From the NCBI GenBank assembly GCA_049999805.1, contig JBNGIO010006101.1, forward strand, positions 32,020-52,683: a stretch of DNA of 20,664 nt. Reading direction: 5' to 3'. This DNA comes from Folioceros fuciformis. Taxonomy: Eukaryota > Anthocerotophyta > Anthocerotopsida > Anthocerotales. Shown piece after piece: positions 7,517 through 16,880 of the stretch. The position numbers were made by a program, and so were the translations under genes. Each line of letters opens with the position of its first letter. The first letter of the stretch is position 1. The notes under the pieces were generated by a model that saw only the letters and a program-made list of their open reading frames with translations, was not told the origin of the DNA and did not search any database.

Positions 7517-10500
7517 CGGGATTGGCCACATGTTGCACAGGCTACATGTGGTGACTCTCAAGATACTGAGAACAGCATTATTCACAGGGCAGGTGGAGAG
7601 CTCATGTATATAGAAGGATGTGTGAATCGTGAAGAAGCGAAGATGTTGCTTGATCTAGCAGCAACACATAATTTCATTTCTCCTGGCAGAGCAAGTAAGC
7701 TTGGTTTGACATGGGCTAGTATTTCAGAGCCATGTACAGTGAAACAAGCAAAAGGAAAGCTGCAGTTCTTAGGACAGCTAGAAAAAGTTCCTTTGCAGAT
7801 AGGCAATTGGACAGGACAAGCAAGCTTCACAGTTGTAGGTATGGATGATCATGAAATCATCTTGGGCTTAGAATGGATGAAGGCCAATAAGGTATGTGTA
7901 GACGTGGACTCACGCACCATACAGATCGTAGGAGATGAAAAGCACAAAGTGAGTTGTGCAGTTCTTGAGCATCAGCTTGGGCACAAGATTGATGAAGTCA
8001 TCTCTAACAAAGAGCTCAAGCGTTGTGTTAAAAATGGAGAGGAACTCTATTTGTTGGTGTTGCAAGGACTAGAAGATGGTCTTGAGATGGAATCTCAGAA
8101 GCAACCAAAGATTCCAAAGGAGATACAGGATGTCTTAGATGAGTTTAAAGACTTGATGCCTACTGAATTACCTCCTTTACCTCAACGGAGAGTTGTAGAT
8201 CATAAAATTGATCTAAAGCCAGGAAGTGTACCGTCATCAAGAGCGCCATATAGATTGTCGCTAGATGAGCTTCAAGAATTGAAGAGACAAATGTCTAACT
8301 TGTTAGCCAAGGGCTATGTTAGAGTCTCAAAATCCCCATTTGGTGCGCCAGTATTGTTTACGCGAAAGAAGAATGGAGGATTAAGGTTATGCTTGGATTA
8401 CAGAGCACTCAACCAGATAACAATCAAAAATTCCTATCCTTTGCCAAGGATGGATAATATGTTTGACAGGTTGAAAGGTGCTAAGTATTTTACCAGACTG
8501 GATTTGATGGCTGGTTATTACCAGATTCGCATCGCAGAAGGACATGAATACAAAACTGCTTGTAGGACAAGGTATGGATCTTTTGAATTTCTAGTCATGC
8601 CATTTGGACTCACTAATGCACCAGCCACATTTCAGACTCTCATGAATAGTATATTCAGAGATCTGTTGGATGAGTGTGTTGTGATCTATTTGAATGACAT
8701 TTTGATATTCAGTTCTACCTTAGAGGAGCATGTCCAACACTTGAGGAAAGTGTTGGAAAGGTTAAGGGCAAATTCTTTGTTCTTAGCTATAACAAAGTGT
8801 GACTTTGTTAAGGAAGAAATAGACTTCCTTGGATTCATTGTCTCTGCTGATGGAATCAGGATGGATCCTGATAAGGTAAAAGCCATACAGAGTTGGCTGC
8901 CGCCAAGCAATGTGCATGAAGTGCGTATGTTTTTAGGATTGGCTAGCGTGTACAGAAGATTTGTACCAATGTTTGCCAAAATTGCTGCCCCATTAACTGA
9001 TCTCTTGAAGAAGGTGAAGACATGGAAGTGGGATGAAGAATGTCAAAGGGCATTCGAGTTTCTCAAGTTGAAACTCAGCACTACCCCAATATTAGCAATC
9101 TATGATCCAAAGAAATATATAGAAGTGTATACTGATGCGTCAGATACAGCTATTGGAAGAGTGCTTATGCAAGAAGGTAGGCCAGTGGCTTACAAATCAA
9201 GAAAGTTGTATGAACATGAGAGGAAATACCCCACATATGAGAAGGAGATGACAGCCGTCATCAATTGTCTCAAGATTTGGAGACACTATCTTCTTGGAAG
9301 ATCTTTTGTGCTGTACACAGATAATGTAAGTACAAGTTTCTTTTCTAATCAGCTGCGACTAAATGCTAGACAAGCTAGATGGCAAGATTTCCTAGCGATG
9401 TATGATGTGGAGATCAAGTACAAGCCAGGGAAGGAAAATCTCGTGGCAGATGCTCTTAGTCGCAAGCAGGAGTTGAGTTTAATGTCTGCTTTTAAGCTGA
9501 AGAATCCTAAGCTAGCTACAACACAGATGATGATTGAGCCAAGGAACACTCACACGCAGATTAAGGAGGCTTATTTGCATGATCCATTAGTGCAAGATTG
9601 GATCAACGAGATAGAGCTACCGGGGTCTAAGTTTAAGCTTAGAAATGGCTTGTTAATGTTCAAGCAAAACAGGATTGTGATTCCTGATTCTCAAGAGTTG
9701 AGAAAAAAGTTGCTTGCAGAATGTCACGATGTGCTAAGTGCTGGTCATCGGGGAATTGACACAACTTATGAGAAGTTGAAGAAGCTGTTTTACTGGCCTG
9801 GAATGTACAAACATACTGTAGAGTATGTGAAGTCTTGTGTAGACTGTCAGCAGGATAAAGTAGAGCAGACAAATCCACGAGGTTTGTTGCAACCCCTGCC
9901 TATTCCAAGTGGGCCTTGGAAGAGTATATCAATGGATTTTGTTATGCCATTGCCACCCAGTAATGGATACACAGCTATCATGACAGTTGTTGATAGGTTC
10001 AGCAAGCAAGCACACTTTATCCCCACGAAGAAGCAAGTGAAGGCTTTAGAAGTTGCTCAATTGTTTAAGAAGCATATCTATGTGTTACATGGATTGCCTA
10101 TGCAAATTGTGAGTGATAGAGATCTCAGATTCACAGCGGAACTTTGGCAACAGCTTATGAAGAGCTTGGGAGTGCAACTATGTCTAAGTACAGCATATCA
10201 CCCTGATACAGATGGATCTACAGAAAGAGTAAACAGAATCCAAGAGGAATACTTACGACACTATGTACAAATGGACCAGAGGAACTGGAGTAATCATCTT
10301 GAGGATGCAGAGTTTTGTTATAACAATACTGTACATAGCTCCACAGGCTATACACCTTTTCAGATGACAAGTAACGAAGCAATGGACGCAGTTTCCATGT
10401 TGAATGCTGACGTGTTTGAGACAGCAGCAAGAGAACCACGTGAATTTATTGAGCAGTTAAGTGCCAGGCATGAAATTGCTAAGAGGATTTTGGCCAAAGC

Positions 10501-10981
10501 TCAAGACAGGCAAAAGAAGTTTGCTAATAGGCACAGGAAAGAGGCAGAATTTCAAGTGGGTGACAAGGTTTGGGTAAAGGTGAAACACTTCCCAGTACCT
10601 CAAGGATCGTCCCCAAAGTTAAGGCCTAAGTATGGAGGTCCTTTTGTAGTTCTAAAGCGCATTGGGAAGGTGGCTTACAAACTACAACTGCCTAATTGGA
10701 TCTTCTCTCATGATGTGTTTCATGTCTCTTTGCTGAAACCGTTTGTGATTTCGAAAGAGAATGAAGACGTGAACAGGAAAGACTATGTTATCCTGGTTCA
10801 ATATAACCATAGTCTGCAAGAGATTGTTGAATTTCTAGCAGAAAGAGAAGTGCCTTCTGTCCGTGGTAATGTTCTAGAGTATCTAGTAAGACTTCGTGAT
10901 TTTGCAGATCCTGTCTGGGTTTCACTTCAAGATGTGCAACAAGGATCATGGATGATCTCACGTTATATTGCAAGTCATTGA
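7517..10981 (+). CDS. pol: gypsy pol: protease, reverse transcriptase, RNase H, integrase, chromodomain-like tail
   Basis: The frame is open from just after the gag TGA to TGA 10979-10981; the first ATG is at 7604. Order: protease-like motif DLAATHNF (7652 on; the family norm is DSGATHNF), reverse transcriptase with LDYRALNQ, DLMAGYYQI and MPFGLTNAPATFQ, RNase H with YTDASD, integrase zinc finger (H, H, CVDC), the integrase D-D-E residues in SMDF, VSDRD and STERVN, a GPF motif, and a C-terminal EYLVRLRDF stretch like a worn chromodomain. The reverse transcriptase box reads YLND (AAT at 8693-8695) instead of YLDD, which removes a metal-binding Asp and should abolish catalysis. The frame is otherwise intact, so the damage looks fairly recent. 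It is listed as CDS because it is open, but activity is unlikely. Confidence 0.9.
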   Translation, partial: RDWPHVAQATCGDSQDTENSIIHRAGGELMYIEGCVNREEAKMLLDLAATHNFISPGRASKLGLTWASISEPCTVKQAKGKLQFLGQLEKVPLQIGNWTGQASFTVVGMDDHEIILGLEWMKANKVCVDVDSRTIQIVGDEKHKVSCAVLEHQLGHKIDEVISNKELKRCVKNGEELYLLVLQGLEDGLEMESQKQPKIPKEIQDVLDEFKDLMPTELPPLPQRRVVDHKIDLKPGSVPSSRAPYRLSLDELQELKRQMSNLLAKGYVRVSKSPFGAPVLFTRKKNGGLRLCLDYRALNQITIKNSYPLPRMDNMFDRLKGAKYFTRLDLMAGYYQIRIAEGHEYKTACRTRYGSFEFLVMPFGLTNAPATFQTLMNSIFRDLLDECVVIYLNDILIFSSTLEEHVQHLRKVLERLRANSLFLAITKCDFVKEEIDFLGFIVSADGIRMDPDKVKAIQSWLPPSNVHEVRMFLGLASVYRRFVPMFAKIAAPLTDLLKKVKTWKWDEECQRAFEFLKLKLSTTPILAIYDPKKYIEVYTDASDTAIGRVLMQEGRPVAYKSRKLYEHERKYPTYEKEMTAVINCLKIWRHYLLGRSFVLYTDNVSTSFFSNQLRLNARQARWQDFLAMYDVEIKYKPGKENLVADALSRKQELSLMSAFKLKNPKLATTQMMIEPRNTHTQIKEAYLHDPLVQDWINEIELPGSKFKLRNGLLMFKQNRIVIPDSQELRKKLLAECHDVLSAGHRGIDTTYEKLKKLFYWPGMYKHTVEYVKSCVDCQQDKVEQTNPRGLLQPLPIPSGPWKSISMDFVMPLPPSNGYTAIMTVVDRFSKQAHFIPTKKQVKALEVAQLFKKHIYVLHGLPMQIVSDRDLRFTAELWQQLMKSLGVQLCLSTAYHPDTDGSTERVNRIQEEYLRHYVQMDQRNWSNHLEDAEFCYNNTVHSSTGYTPFQMTSNEAMDAVSMLNADVFETAAREPREFIEQLSARHEIAKRILAKAQDRQKKFANRHRKEAEFQVGDKVWVKVKHFPVPQGSSPKLRPKYGGPFVVLKRIGKVAYKLQLPNWIFSHDVFHVSLLKPFVISKENEDVNRKDYVILVQYNHSLQEIVEFLAEREVPSVRGNVLEYLVRLRDFADPVWVSLQDVQQGSWMISRYIASH

Positions 10982-11000
10982 GGACAATGACATCTTCCTA

Positions 11001-11013
11001 GTGGGGGAGAGAG
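11001..11013 (+). other. polypurine tract of the gypsy element
   Basis: GTGGGGGAGAGAG lies 20 bp after the pol stop and just before the TG that opens the 3' LTR. It is the usual plus-strand priming site. Confidence 0.8.
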
Positions 11014-11016
11014 TAA

Positions 11017-11668
11017 TGGCATAAGTGAAACAAGGTGAAAGTTAAAAGTAGAAAGGTGAAAGCTAAATCTAGAGCTGTCTTGATGAAGAAGCAAGTATGC
11101 TTCTTGCTACCTTTGGAAACAAAATGTGTGTTCCAGGCAAAACCTCCTAAGAAGGATGGAGTTGTAATGACCACTAGTATTCTAGGATGAGTGGTGTGTA
11201 TCATTCCCAGTTTTAGCAGTGGCTTAGCTGTGGAGTATAAATAGGCCAGTGTTAGGGTCTTAAGGATATACTGTGATACACTGATACACAAAGAGGCAGA
11301 CAGTGAGAAGTCTAGCCTTGAGGCATAGCTGTGGAGGGCTTGAAGAGCAAGCTTGTCAGATAGAGTCGAGGGCAGTAGCCAGTGGGGCGTAGATCGCCAG
11401 ACTCTTTGTAAGTATCTGGAATAAAGAGCAGCACCTAGAGGAGGTGGTCTGCGAGTCGTCAGTGGACGGCGGGCTACTTGGAGCCTAGTGTTGAGTCGTG
11501 TGTGAGGATTAATCCTTGTATGCTATACACCATGCATGCTATATACCATTCTATTTGTCTCAGCAAGGTAAACAAAATGATGTATTTTTCTGTTTGTTTT
11601 AGAGCATTTGATCAGGATGCTGCAATGCAAAGTTTTCTTCATATCCTAACTTTGAATGTTTGTTTCTT
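11017..11668 (+). repeat. 3' LTR of the gypsy element (right end uncertain)
   Basis: It begins TGGCATAAGTG after the PPT. It contains a TATA box TATAAATAG (11236-11244) and a polyadenylation signal AATAAA (11420-11425) at the spacing expected for U3-R. The right end is set at about 11668 only from similarity of 11577-11665 to sequence just before the PBS. An earlier end near 11528 (CTATACA) is possible. A direct repeat crosses the putative end: 11512-11579 resembles 11682-11740 (TAATCCTTG, ATGCTATAC, CCATTCT, AAGGTAAACA). Confidence 0.6.
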
Positions 11669-12266
11669 TCTACAGTCTACTAATCCTTGCATGCTATACG
11701 CCATTCTGTTTATCTTGTTAAGGTAAACAGAATGGTATGTAATATGTAATATGCAAGGAATTAATAAGTGTGGAACAAGAACATTTGGGATTGTGTGTAT
11801 ATGACGATGGATTGTGTGCCATTCGCTATAGTGCCTTATTGCCTCCATGACCTTCTTATCTGCAGGCTTACATGGATGGATCTCAGGCTCCAGCGGCCTT
11901 TAAATCCATGGGCCTTAAATTCCTCCAACCTTTAAATCCATGGGGCTCAAGCTCCTCCAATCTCAAATCCATGGCAAACCTTCTCCGCTCACGAACGCAG
12001 ACGACACACACCTACGAACGCAGACGACACACACCTACCTGTCTCTGCCCGTGCAAGACGAAGAAGCGGGACTTGGTTCTTGGCAGGCGCAAGTGAATAT
12101 TTTATTTAAAATATAAGTATATTCATATTAATCTAATAGTTTGCGCTGTAGACCAAGGACGGTAGTTCGCTCGTGATCTGCATTGCCAGCCCGTTTTTCG
12201 CGCGATAACCCACGGCTTGCTCGTGCCGCTCTATTTCACCGGTTGCCGGTGCCCTGCAAAACTATA
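11669..12266. other. intergenic DNA with short duplications, no gene seen
   Basis: It holds three diverged ~35-bp units around TTTAAATCCATGGG or TCAAATCCATGG (11899-11974), a perfect 23-bp duplication (11991-12036) and an AT-rich patch with an 18-bp palindrome ATATTTTATTTAAAATAT near 12095-12115. The 74-codon frame across the duplications has no recognisable motif. Confidence 0.5.
11991..12036 (+). repeat. perfect 23-bp tandem duplication
   Basis: The unit beginning ACGAACGCAGACGAC occurs at 11991-12013 and 12014-12036 with no mismatch, indicating a recent duplication. Confidence 0.92.
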
Positions 12267-12430
12267 CGTACATGCTCACCGTATCCTTATGCACAAGCCA
12301 CGGGATGTATACATCAAGCATGGCAGTGCTCCACGAGTGGATCGGTGGGGCCTAGACCAGGCCACCTGATGATTACGGCTAGCCGATATCCACGATGCCA
12401 GTATGTGTCTTGCTGACGAGTTGAAGTGAA
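12267..12430 (+). repeat. copy B of a sequence shared by two promoters
   Basis: It contains ACGTACATGCTCACCGTAT, GCACAAG, then GTGGGGCCTAGACCAGGCC followed by ACCTGAT (12345-12370), and GATATCC, colinear with the blocks upstream of the ABC gene but with about 36 extra bp between the first and second blocks. The end of the long block is 215 bp from the start codon at 12585, against 207 bp for the ABC gene. The orientation relative to the gene is the same in both. Confidence 0.6.
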
Positions 12431-12584
12431 TAGCGTGAAAGCTGCAAAGTTGCAAAAGGCAGACTGGTCTAGGCCAGGCGTCGGAAAGCCAGCCGGCCCA
12501 ATAATGCACCCACTCCAAATACGGGAAGGATGATCTGCAGACCTCCAGTCCTGCTCGTGAGAGCTAGCTTGTTTGGGTACAGCC

Positions 12585-14178
12585 ATGGCGGGGTACGGGG
12601 GCCTGGTTCTGGGACTGGAGCTACTGCTGCTGCTCGTTCTGGTGGCCGGGGTGGCGAGCCTTCCGGCCAACAAAACTTCGTTTCGTTTGGCGCGGAAGGT
12701 GAACCAAGAAGGGCCGTGGTTGGGGCTGGTGGTGCCCAACATCTACGAGCTGGGTCCCCTCCTGGATCCTAGCGTCTTTACAGCCCACCCTTCCATTCCG
12801 TTCATTGATCTCGCAGGTGGGATTCCGAGCTACAGGAATGCAGGAGGCTTGTTGTGACTTTAGAGTCTGATGCATGTCGGCGTGCAGGAATTGATAAGAA
12901 TAGGACAGATTTTGTGAGGGGAGGAGCCTTTGGGTAGGCGAGAACGTTCGTCCTGGTCGTGCACTGGGAAACTTTGAGCTAACCGGTTTAACTGGCCATG
13001 GGCTGCAGGCCGGAGATTCCACATTGGTAGCATTGAAGGGCACAAGATCATTGCTGTCATGTGCGGACTGTCCATGGTAATGTGGAGGCAGGATTCCTAG
13101 CGAGCTCCAAGACTTACAAGTGAGTGCAGTGTGCTCGCTTCTTTCTGTGCTCACGCTTCCCTGTGCATGCTGGCCTGGTCCAGCTGAATGCAGGAATCAG
13201 CACGCAGCAGTTACTCGATTTCTTCGACATTTCAGGAGTTTTGCATTACGGGATTGCGGGTGGGGTGTCAGACGCTCTCAACATAGGGGATGTCAGCATC
13301 CCCAAGTACTGGGCGCATGCTGGGCTGTGGGTTTGGCAGGTGCCGGTGCCAGTTGGTGATGGGGCTGGTGCTGGGGATCCTTGTAAGGAAATAGAGCCAA
13401 GGTCAGGCACTCATTTGGGTTTGTGCTGCAGAGGTATGGGCAGGGACCCAACGACCTTCTGCCCCTTCAGCAAAACGGGGACTTCACTGAAGACATTGGC
13501 TACTTGGACATCGGCAAGTACAACGTTCCCGCAGGGATGAAGGACAATCTGCTGAACAACATCTGGTACAACCCGGAAGAGGTGTTCCCGGTATCAGGAA
13601 CGCCAGAAGTCCGGCAGCACTTCTTCTACGTTCCTGTGGACAAGAAGTTTTACAAGATCGCCAAGAACATTGCGGTGGGCATGATTCCAGCAATCCAATC
13701 TTGTTGTAGCACACTATAATTGGGTTGTATCTCGACTGACGGGTCAACCCTTGTGTATTTGCAGACTGTGACTTTGGACCGTTGCGTGGCTGCGAACAGC
13801 AGCGTGTGTCTGGAAGCTGCCCCGAAGTTGGTAGTTGGCCGGCGAGCTGTGAGTGCCAACATATTCCTTGACAACGCTGCATACCGAGATTTCCTGTACA
13901 AGAAGTTCAAGGCTACGTCCGTGGACATGGAGTCGGCAGCCGTGTCTTTGGTGAGGGCATGCGGATTCCGATTTTTGCACTTAATACCGGTGCTCAGGTC
14001 GCTCACCTCAAGTTCCTTCCTGCAGACTTGTCTTGCCAACGGCGTGCCCTTCATTGCTTTCAGATCGCTTTCCGACTTGGCTGGAGGTTCGGCAGACCCC
14101 AATACAATAGCTGCCTTCGCAAGCCTTGCAGCTCACAATGCTGTGATCGTCCTAAGAGCTTTCATCAAATTAATCTGA
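12585..14178 (+). CDS. secreted nucleoside phosphorylase-fold protein (bark storage protein / MTA-SAH nucleosidase-like), six exons
   Basis: Exons 12585-12816, 13009-13076, 13184-13339, 13432-13674, 13765-13950 and 14026-14178 give 345 codons plus TGA. All introns (75-192 nt) are GT-AG and phases agree. The start ATG has a strong context (GCCATGGCG). Residues 7-26 form a Leu/Val-rich signal peptide, so the product should enter the secretory route. The fold belongs to the PNP/UDP phosphorylase family: LGLVVPNIYELG near 46-57, a glycine loop YGIAGG (122-127), VDMESAA (286-292) and SDLAGG (311-316). The Glu of VDMES and the Asp of SDLA correspond to ribose-binding and catalytic residues of bacterial MTA/SAH nucleosidase, so enzymatic activity is possible. 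Many plant relatives are vegetative storage proteins. The true substrate cannot be told from sequence. Confidence 0.92.
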
Positions 14179-14388
14179 CGAATAGGCTCGGAGTATTGAC
14201 AAAAATCAACCAACTTGGGCCGGATTCTGTGAAATGGGAGAGCATTCCATGTGAAATCCATTATAATATTTACGATTTTCGTCCACAATGCCGACGTCAC
14301 CGAGGTACCACAGGAGGTGATCGAGCAAATCAGAAGTTACCATGCTGACATACCGTACTCGGCTATCGATTTTGCGTTCATTGCATCC

Positions 14389-16411
14389 TCATAAGGGATG
14401 CAGGGATGCATTGGCATTCAGCAAAGCTCTCACCCCAAAATCATCGCTGACTGCACTCTCTGCTAGACTCTGACTCTCATTGCTGGCCGAAGATGTTTTC
14501 CACGTCAGTTCCTTGATCTGCTCCCAAACACCGTAGCGGTGGACCGCCGCAGCAGACAAACCTACGCACACCGCTAGTCCCACGGATCCCATAACCCAAC
14601 GGCTTAATTTCTGACGCCTTCGCCTTAGTTGTCGAGCTGTTTCTGCAGCACGGAACAACAATAAACTCAGTTTAGGCATGGATAACTTGGTCTCCAAATA
14701 GAGGGCGGACAACAAAGCATAACATGGTTCTGGTAAACTACAGAGCACATGTGAGCAAACGGCACAAGAGCAAGCAAATGAAGAAAGCAGAATGCACTTG
14801 AACAAGCAAACTCAGAATGCAGAAGGCACATGAACAAGCAATTGAAGAATGCAGAATGCACTTGAACAACCAAACGCAGAATGCAGAAGGCACATGAACA
14901 AGAAAATGGAGAATGCACTTGAACAATCCAACGCACAATACAGAATGCACTTGAACAAACAAACGCAGTATACACAAGGGCACATGAACAAGCAAATGCA
15001 GAACGCAGATGAAGAAGCAAATGCAGAAGGCACATGAACAAAACAATTCAAAAAACACCAAGCAAATACTTTCAAGGCCATTGAGAGTACTGTAACGAAC
15101 TGCTCACCGATTGATTGTTGATTGATCTGCGACATCTCATGGATGATAGTCTCATAGTATTGAATTTTGTCACGATACCTCGATAGCTCACGATTCTTAT
15201 CCCCAATGACACTATTCAGCTCTTCCTGTGCCTCCGCTCTCGCAACCCCTCTAGCAATGGCCCCAGCCAAAATGCGGGCAACCGACATCTTTTGAAGCCA
15301 CTCCTCCTCTAGCTTTTTAGAAGATTCTAGCTCTACGCTCGCTCTGGAGACACTTAGAGGCATTACTGAACATAGCCTACTCACCTCAAGCTCCTGCTGC
15401 AACGTCGACACAACACCTTCAATTTGTCTACGTCTTTCAATCTCACGTTGCAGCTGCAAAGCTAAATCCCGATACGCTGCAAGGCTTGGAAAATAACTCC
15501 GTTCGTTAAATTGGGATGGCGCTGAGCTTTCATCATCACTTGATGACCCTGCAGCAAGACATGAGGTGCGTTCTAAAGGAGTGGCGCAAAATGCCAAAAG
15601 CCCAGTCACAAAACTCTAGCCAGCAAGAGCAATTAAACTGAACATCCTGGTCGCTGTCAAGTCAAATAACTACAGCAGTACAAACTTGGACAGGAAAAAA
15701 TCACAGACATCCAGAGAAAATCAGTATCCATCATGGACGAAGCAGTGTGGATTTCAGCTATGGAAGTTGGGGCATTGCCAACAACCGCTCACCGTCATAG
15801 AAAATATCCAGTGCATCAACATACTCGTCGCAAGACGAAGAGCGGATGCTAGGGTGTGGGGACGAGCTAGGCCTATCAGCGCAGAACTCCAAGTCGGCGT
15901 CATGTATGCATGACCCAGGCCCCGTAACCGCTAAGTCTTGAGGCCTGTATGCAAGCCGAGATTCGATGCCTGCCTCCAACGACTGGGCGAGCAGATTCTG
16001 CAGCGTCCGACTTCGCCCGGCAGACAAACTCCTGCTCAACTGCGGCCCGACTTCCGCAACCTCTTCCCCTGAAGCAGTCGCCGACACACGAACTCCGGCA
16101 TAACCGATCCCAACCAACCCGCCGACCTGTTCAACCGCATCCGCACTGGAAACTTCCAACCCAGGCACAGCAGGCACGTCCTGAGAACTAGTCAGCCGAG
16201 GAGAGCTCTTAAGAACAAACGAACCAGGCAGGGCCGACGCGGCAGCCTGCGATCCTTTCAAAGAGGACGCATAAGACGACGCCACGGACTTGAAAGACGA
16301 GGCCGCAGAGCAACACTGCTCCACGGCACTAGCCAGCCTAGAGGATGCCGCAGCCCGCTCATCCAGCGACTCTATGAGCCTGTCCAAAGTGGTGACCGAA
16401 AATACCGACAT
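14389..16411 (-). CDS. coiled-coil protein with one C-terminal-side membrane segment, three exons, family unknown
   Basis: Minus-strand exons 16411-15793, 15548-15108 and 14642-14389 give 437 codons plus TGA. Introns are GT-AG (244 and 465 nt) and both junctions have phase 1. The ATG at 16411 (followed by TCGGTATTTTCG) is the first Met of the frame. The N-terminal part is Ser/Ala-rich with a helical block (RLIESLDERAAASSRLASAV). Residues about 228-350 are charged and heptad-like (LQLQREIERRRQIEG, SRYRDKIQYYETIIHEM), suggesting a coiled coil. RRRRQK at 360-365 precedes a hydrophobic segment at about 369-387, then a ~50-residue tail, so a single-pass membrane anchor is likely. I do not recognise the family. 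It converges on the nucleosidase-like gene, with stop codons 210 bp apart. Confidence 0.78.
14760..15050 (-). repeat. minisatellite filling the second intron of the coiled-coil gene
   Basis: Degenerate units of about 24-32 bp (core GGCACATGAACAAGCAAATG or TGCACTTGAACAA, then CAGAATGCAGAA) occupy most of the 465-nt intron 15107-14643. Long frames stay open on both strands across it. The frame continuing from exon 2 runs without stop to 14812, so intron retention would add about 98 Cys/Phe/Leu-rich residues instead of the membrane segment. Confidence 0.8.
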
Positions 16412-16880
16412 CTCTGCCTTCCCCACTCACGATACGACGCTGATTAGCACGGGCTCGTCACCACCTCACTCACCTCGGACACGACGAGCACAAACCTGAT
16501 TCCTCAGCATCAGCAAAGGACTCCCAATTCAGCTGCCTCCAGCAGAAACCCTCGCCCAAACGCAGCAGACGGGAAAGCCCGCTGAGGGCCGTGGGGCAGC
16601 CCCCGCCTCCGCAAAAGATGCAAGCAAAGTGGGAGGACTATTGGCCCACACGCTTCTTCCTGCCCTGAAGCCATGCGACTATCCAAGGCCACCCCGTCTC
16701 TTCAATATTTTTCTCATTCTCTTGAGGTTGCCTTCTTCGAAACTCTGTATGGTGGAGGTTAAGGAATTCTAATAAGCGAATTATACAAATTTTGATCGGT
16801 CCAGGCATCTCCCGCTGCGAGTAATTTGGCTAGGCATTCTTTCTTTATAGAGTATTCCAACCGCCTTCTCTTCCTCATCC
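16412..16880. other. 5' flank of the coiled-coil gene, no further gene
   Basis: On the minus strand this is the leader and promoter of the coiled-coil gene. A CCAAT box (in GGGCCAATAG) lies at about 16640-16655, about 235 bp upstream of the start codon. I see no clear TATA box and no copy of the sequence shared by the other two promoters. Confidence 0.45.

Larger units (their letters stand above)
6328..11668 (+). mobile_element. degenerate Ty3/gypsy LTR retrotransposon, chromovirus-like
   Basis: The order PBS, gag with a CCHC zinc knuckle, protease, reverse transcriptase, RNase H, integrase, a C-terminal chromodomain-like segment, PPT and 3' LTR defines the Ty3/gypsy type. Integrase after RNase H excludes copia. 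It is inserted between the ABC gene and the nucleosidase-like gene. Only about 90 bp left of the PBS resembles the end of the right LTR, so the left boundary is uncertain and most of a 5' LTR is missing or replaced. Gag carries an internal deletion with frameshift and stops, and the protease and reverse transcriptase motifs are altered. The copy is therefore not autonomous. No target-site duplication could be assigned. Confidence 0.88.

Noticed and set aside
14667-15061. Cys/Phe-rich minus-strand frames as separate secreted peptides
   Set aside because: They are frames of the intronic minisatellite of the coiled-coil gene, without an independent start signal.
15360-15391. GTGAGTAGG on the minus strand as a donor splitting exon 2 of the coiled-coil gene
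   Set aside because: The only nearby acceptors would make introns of 19 or 32 nt, neither a multiple of three, while reading through keeps the frame.
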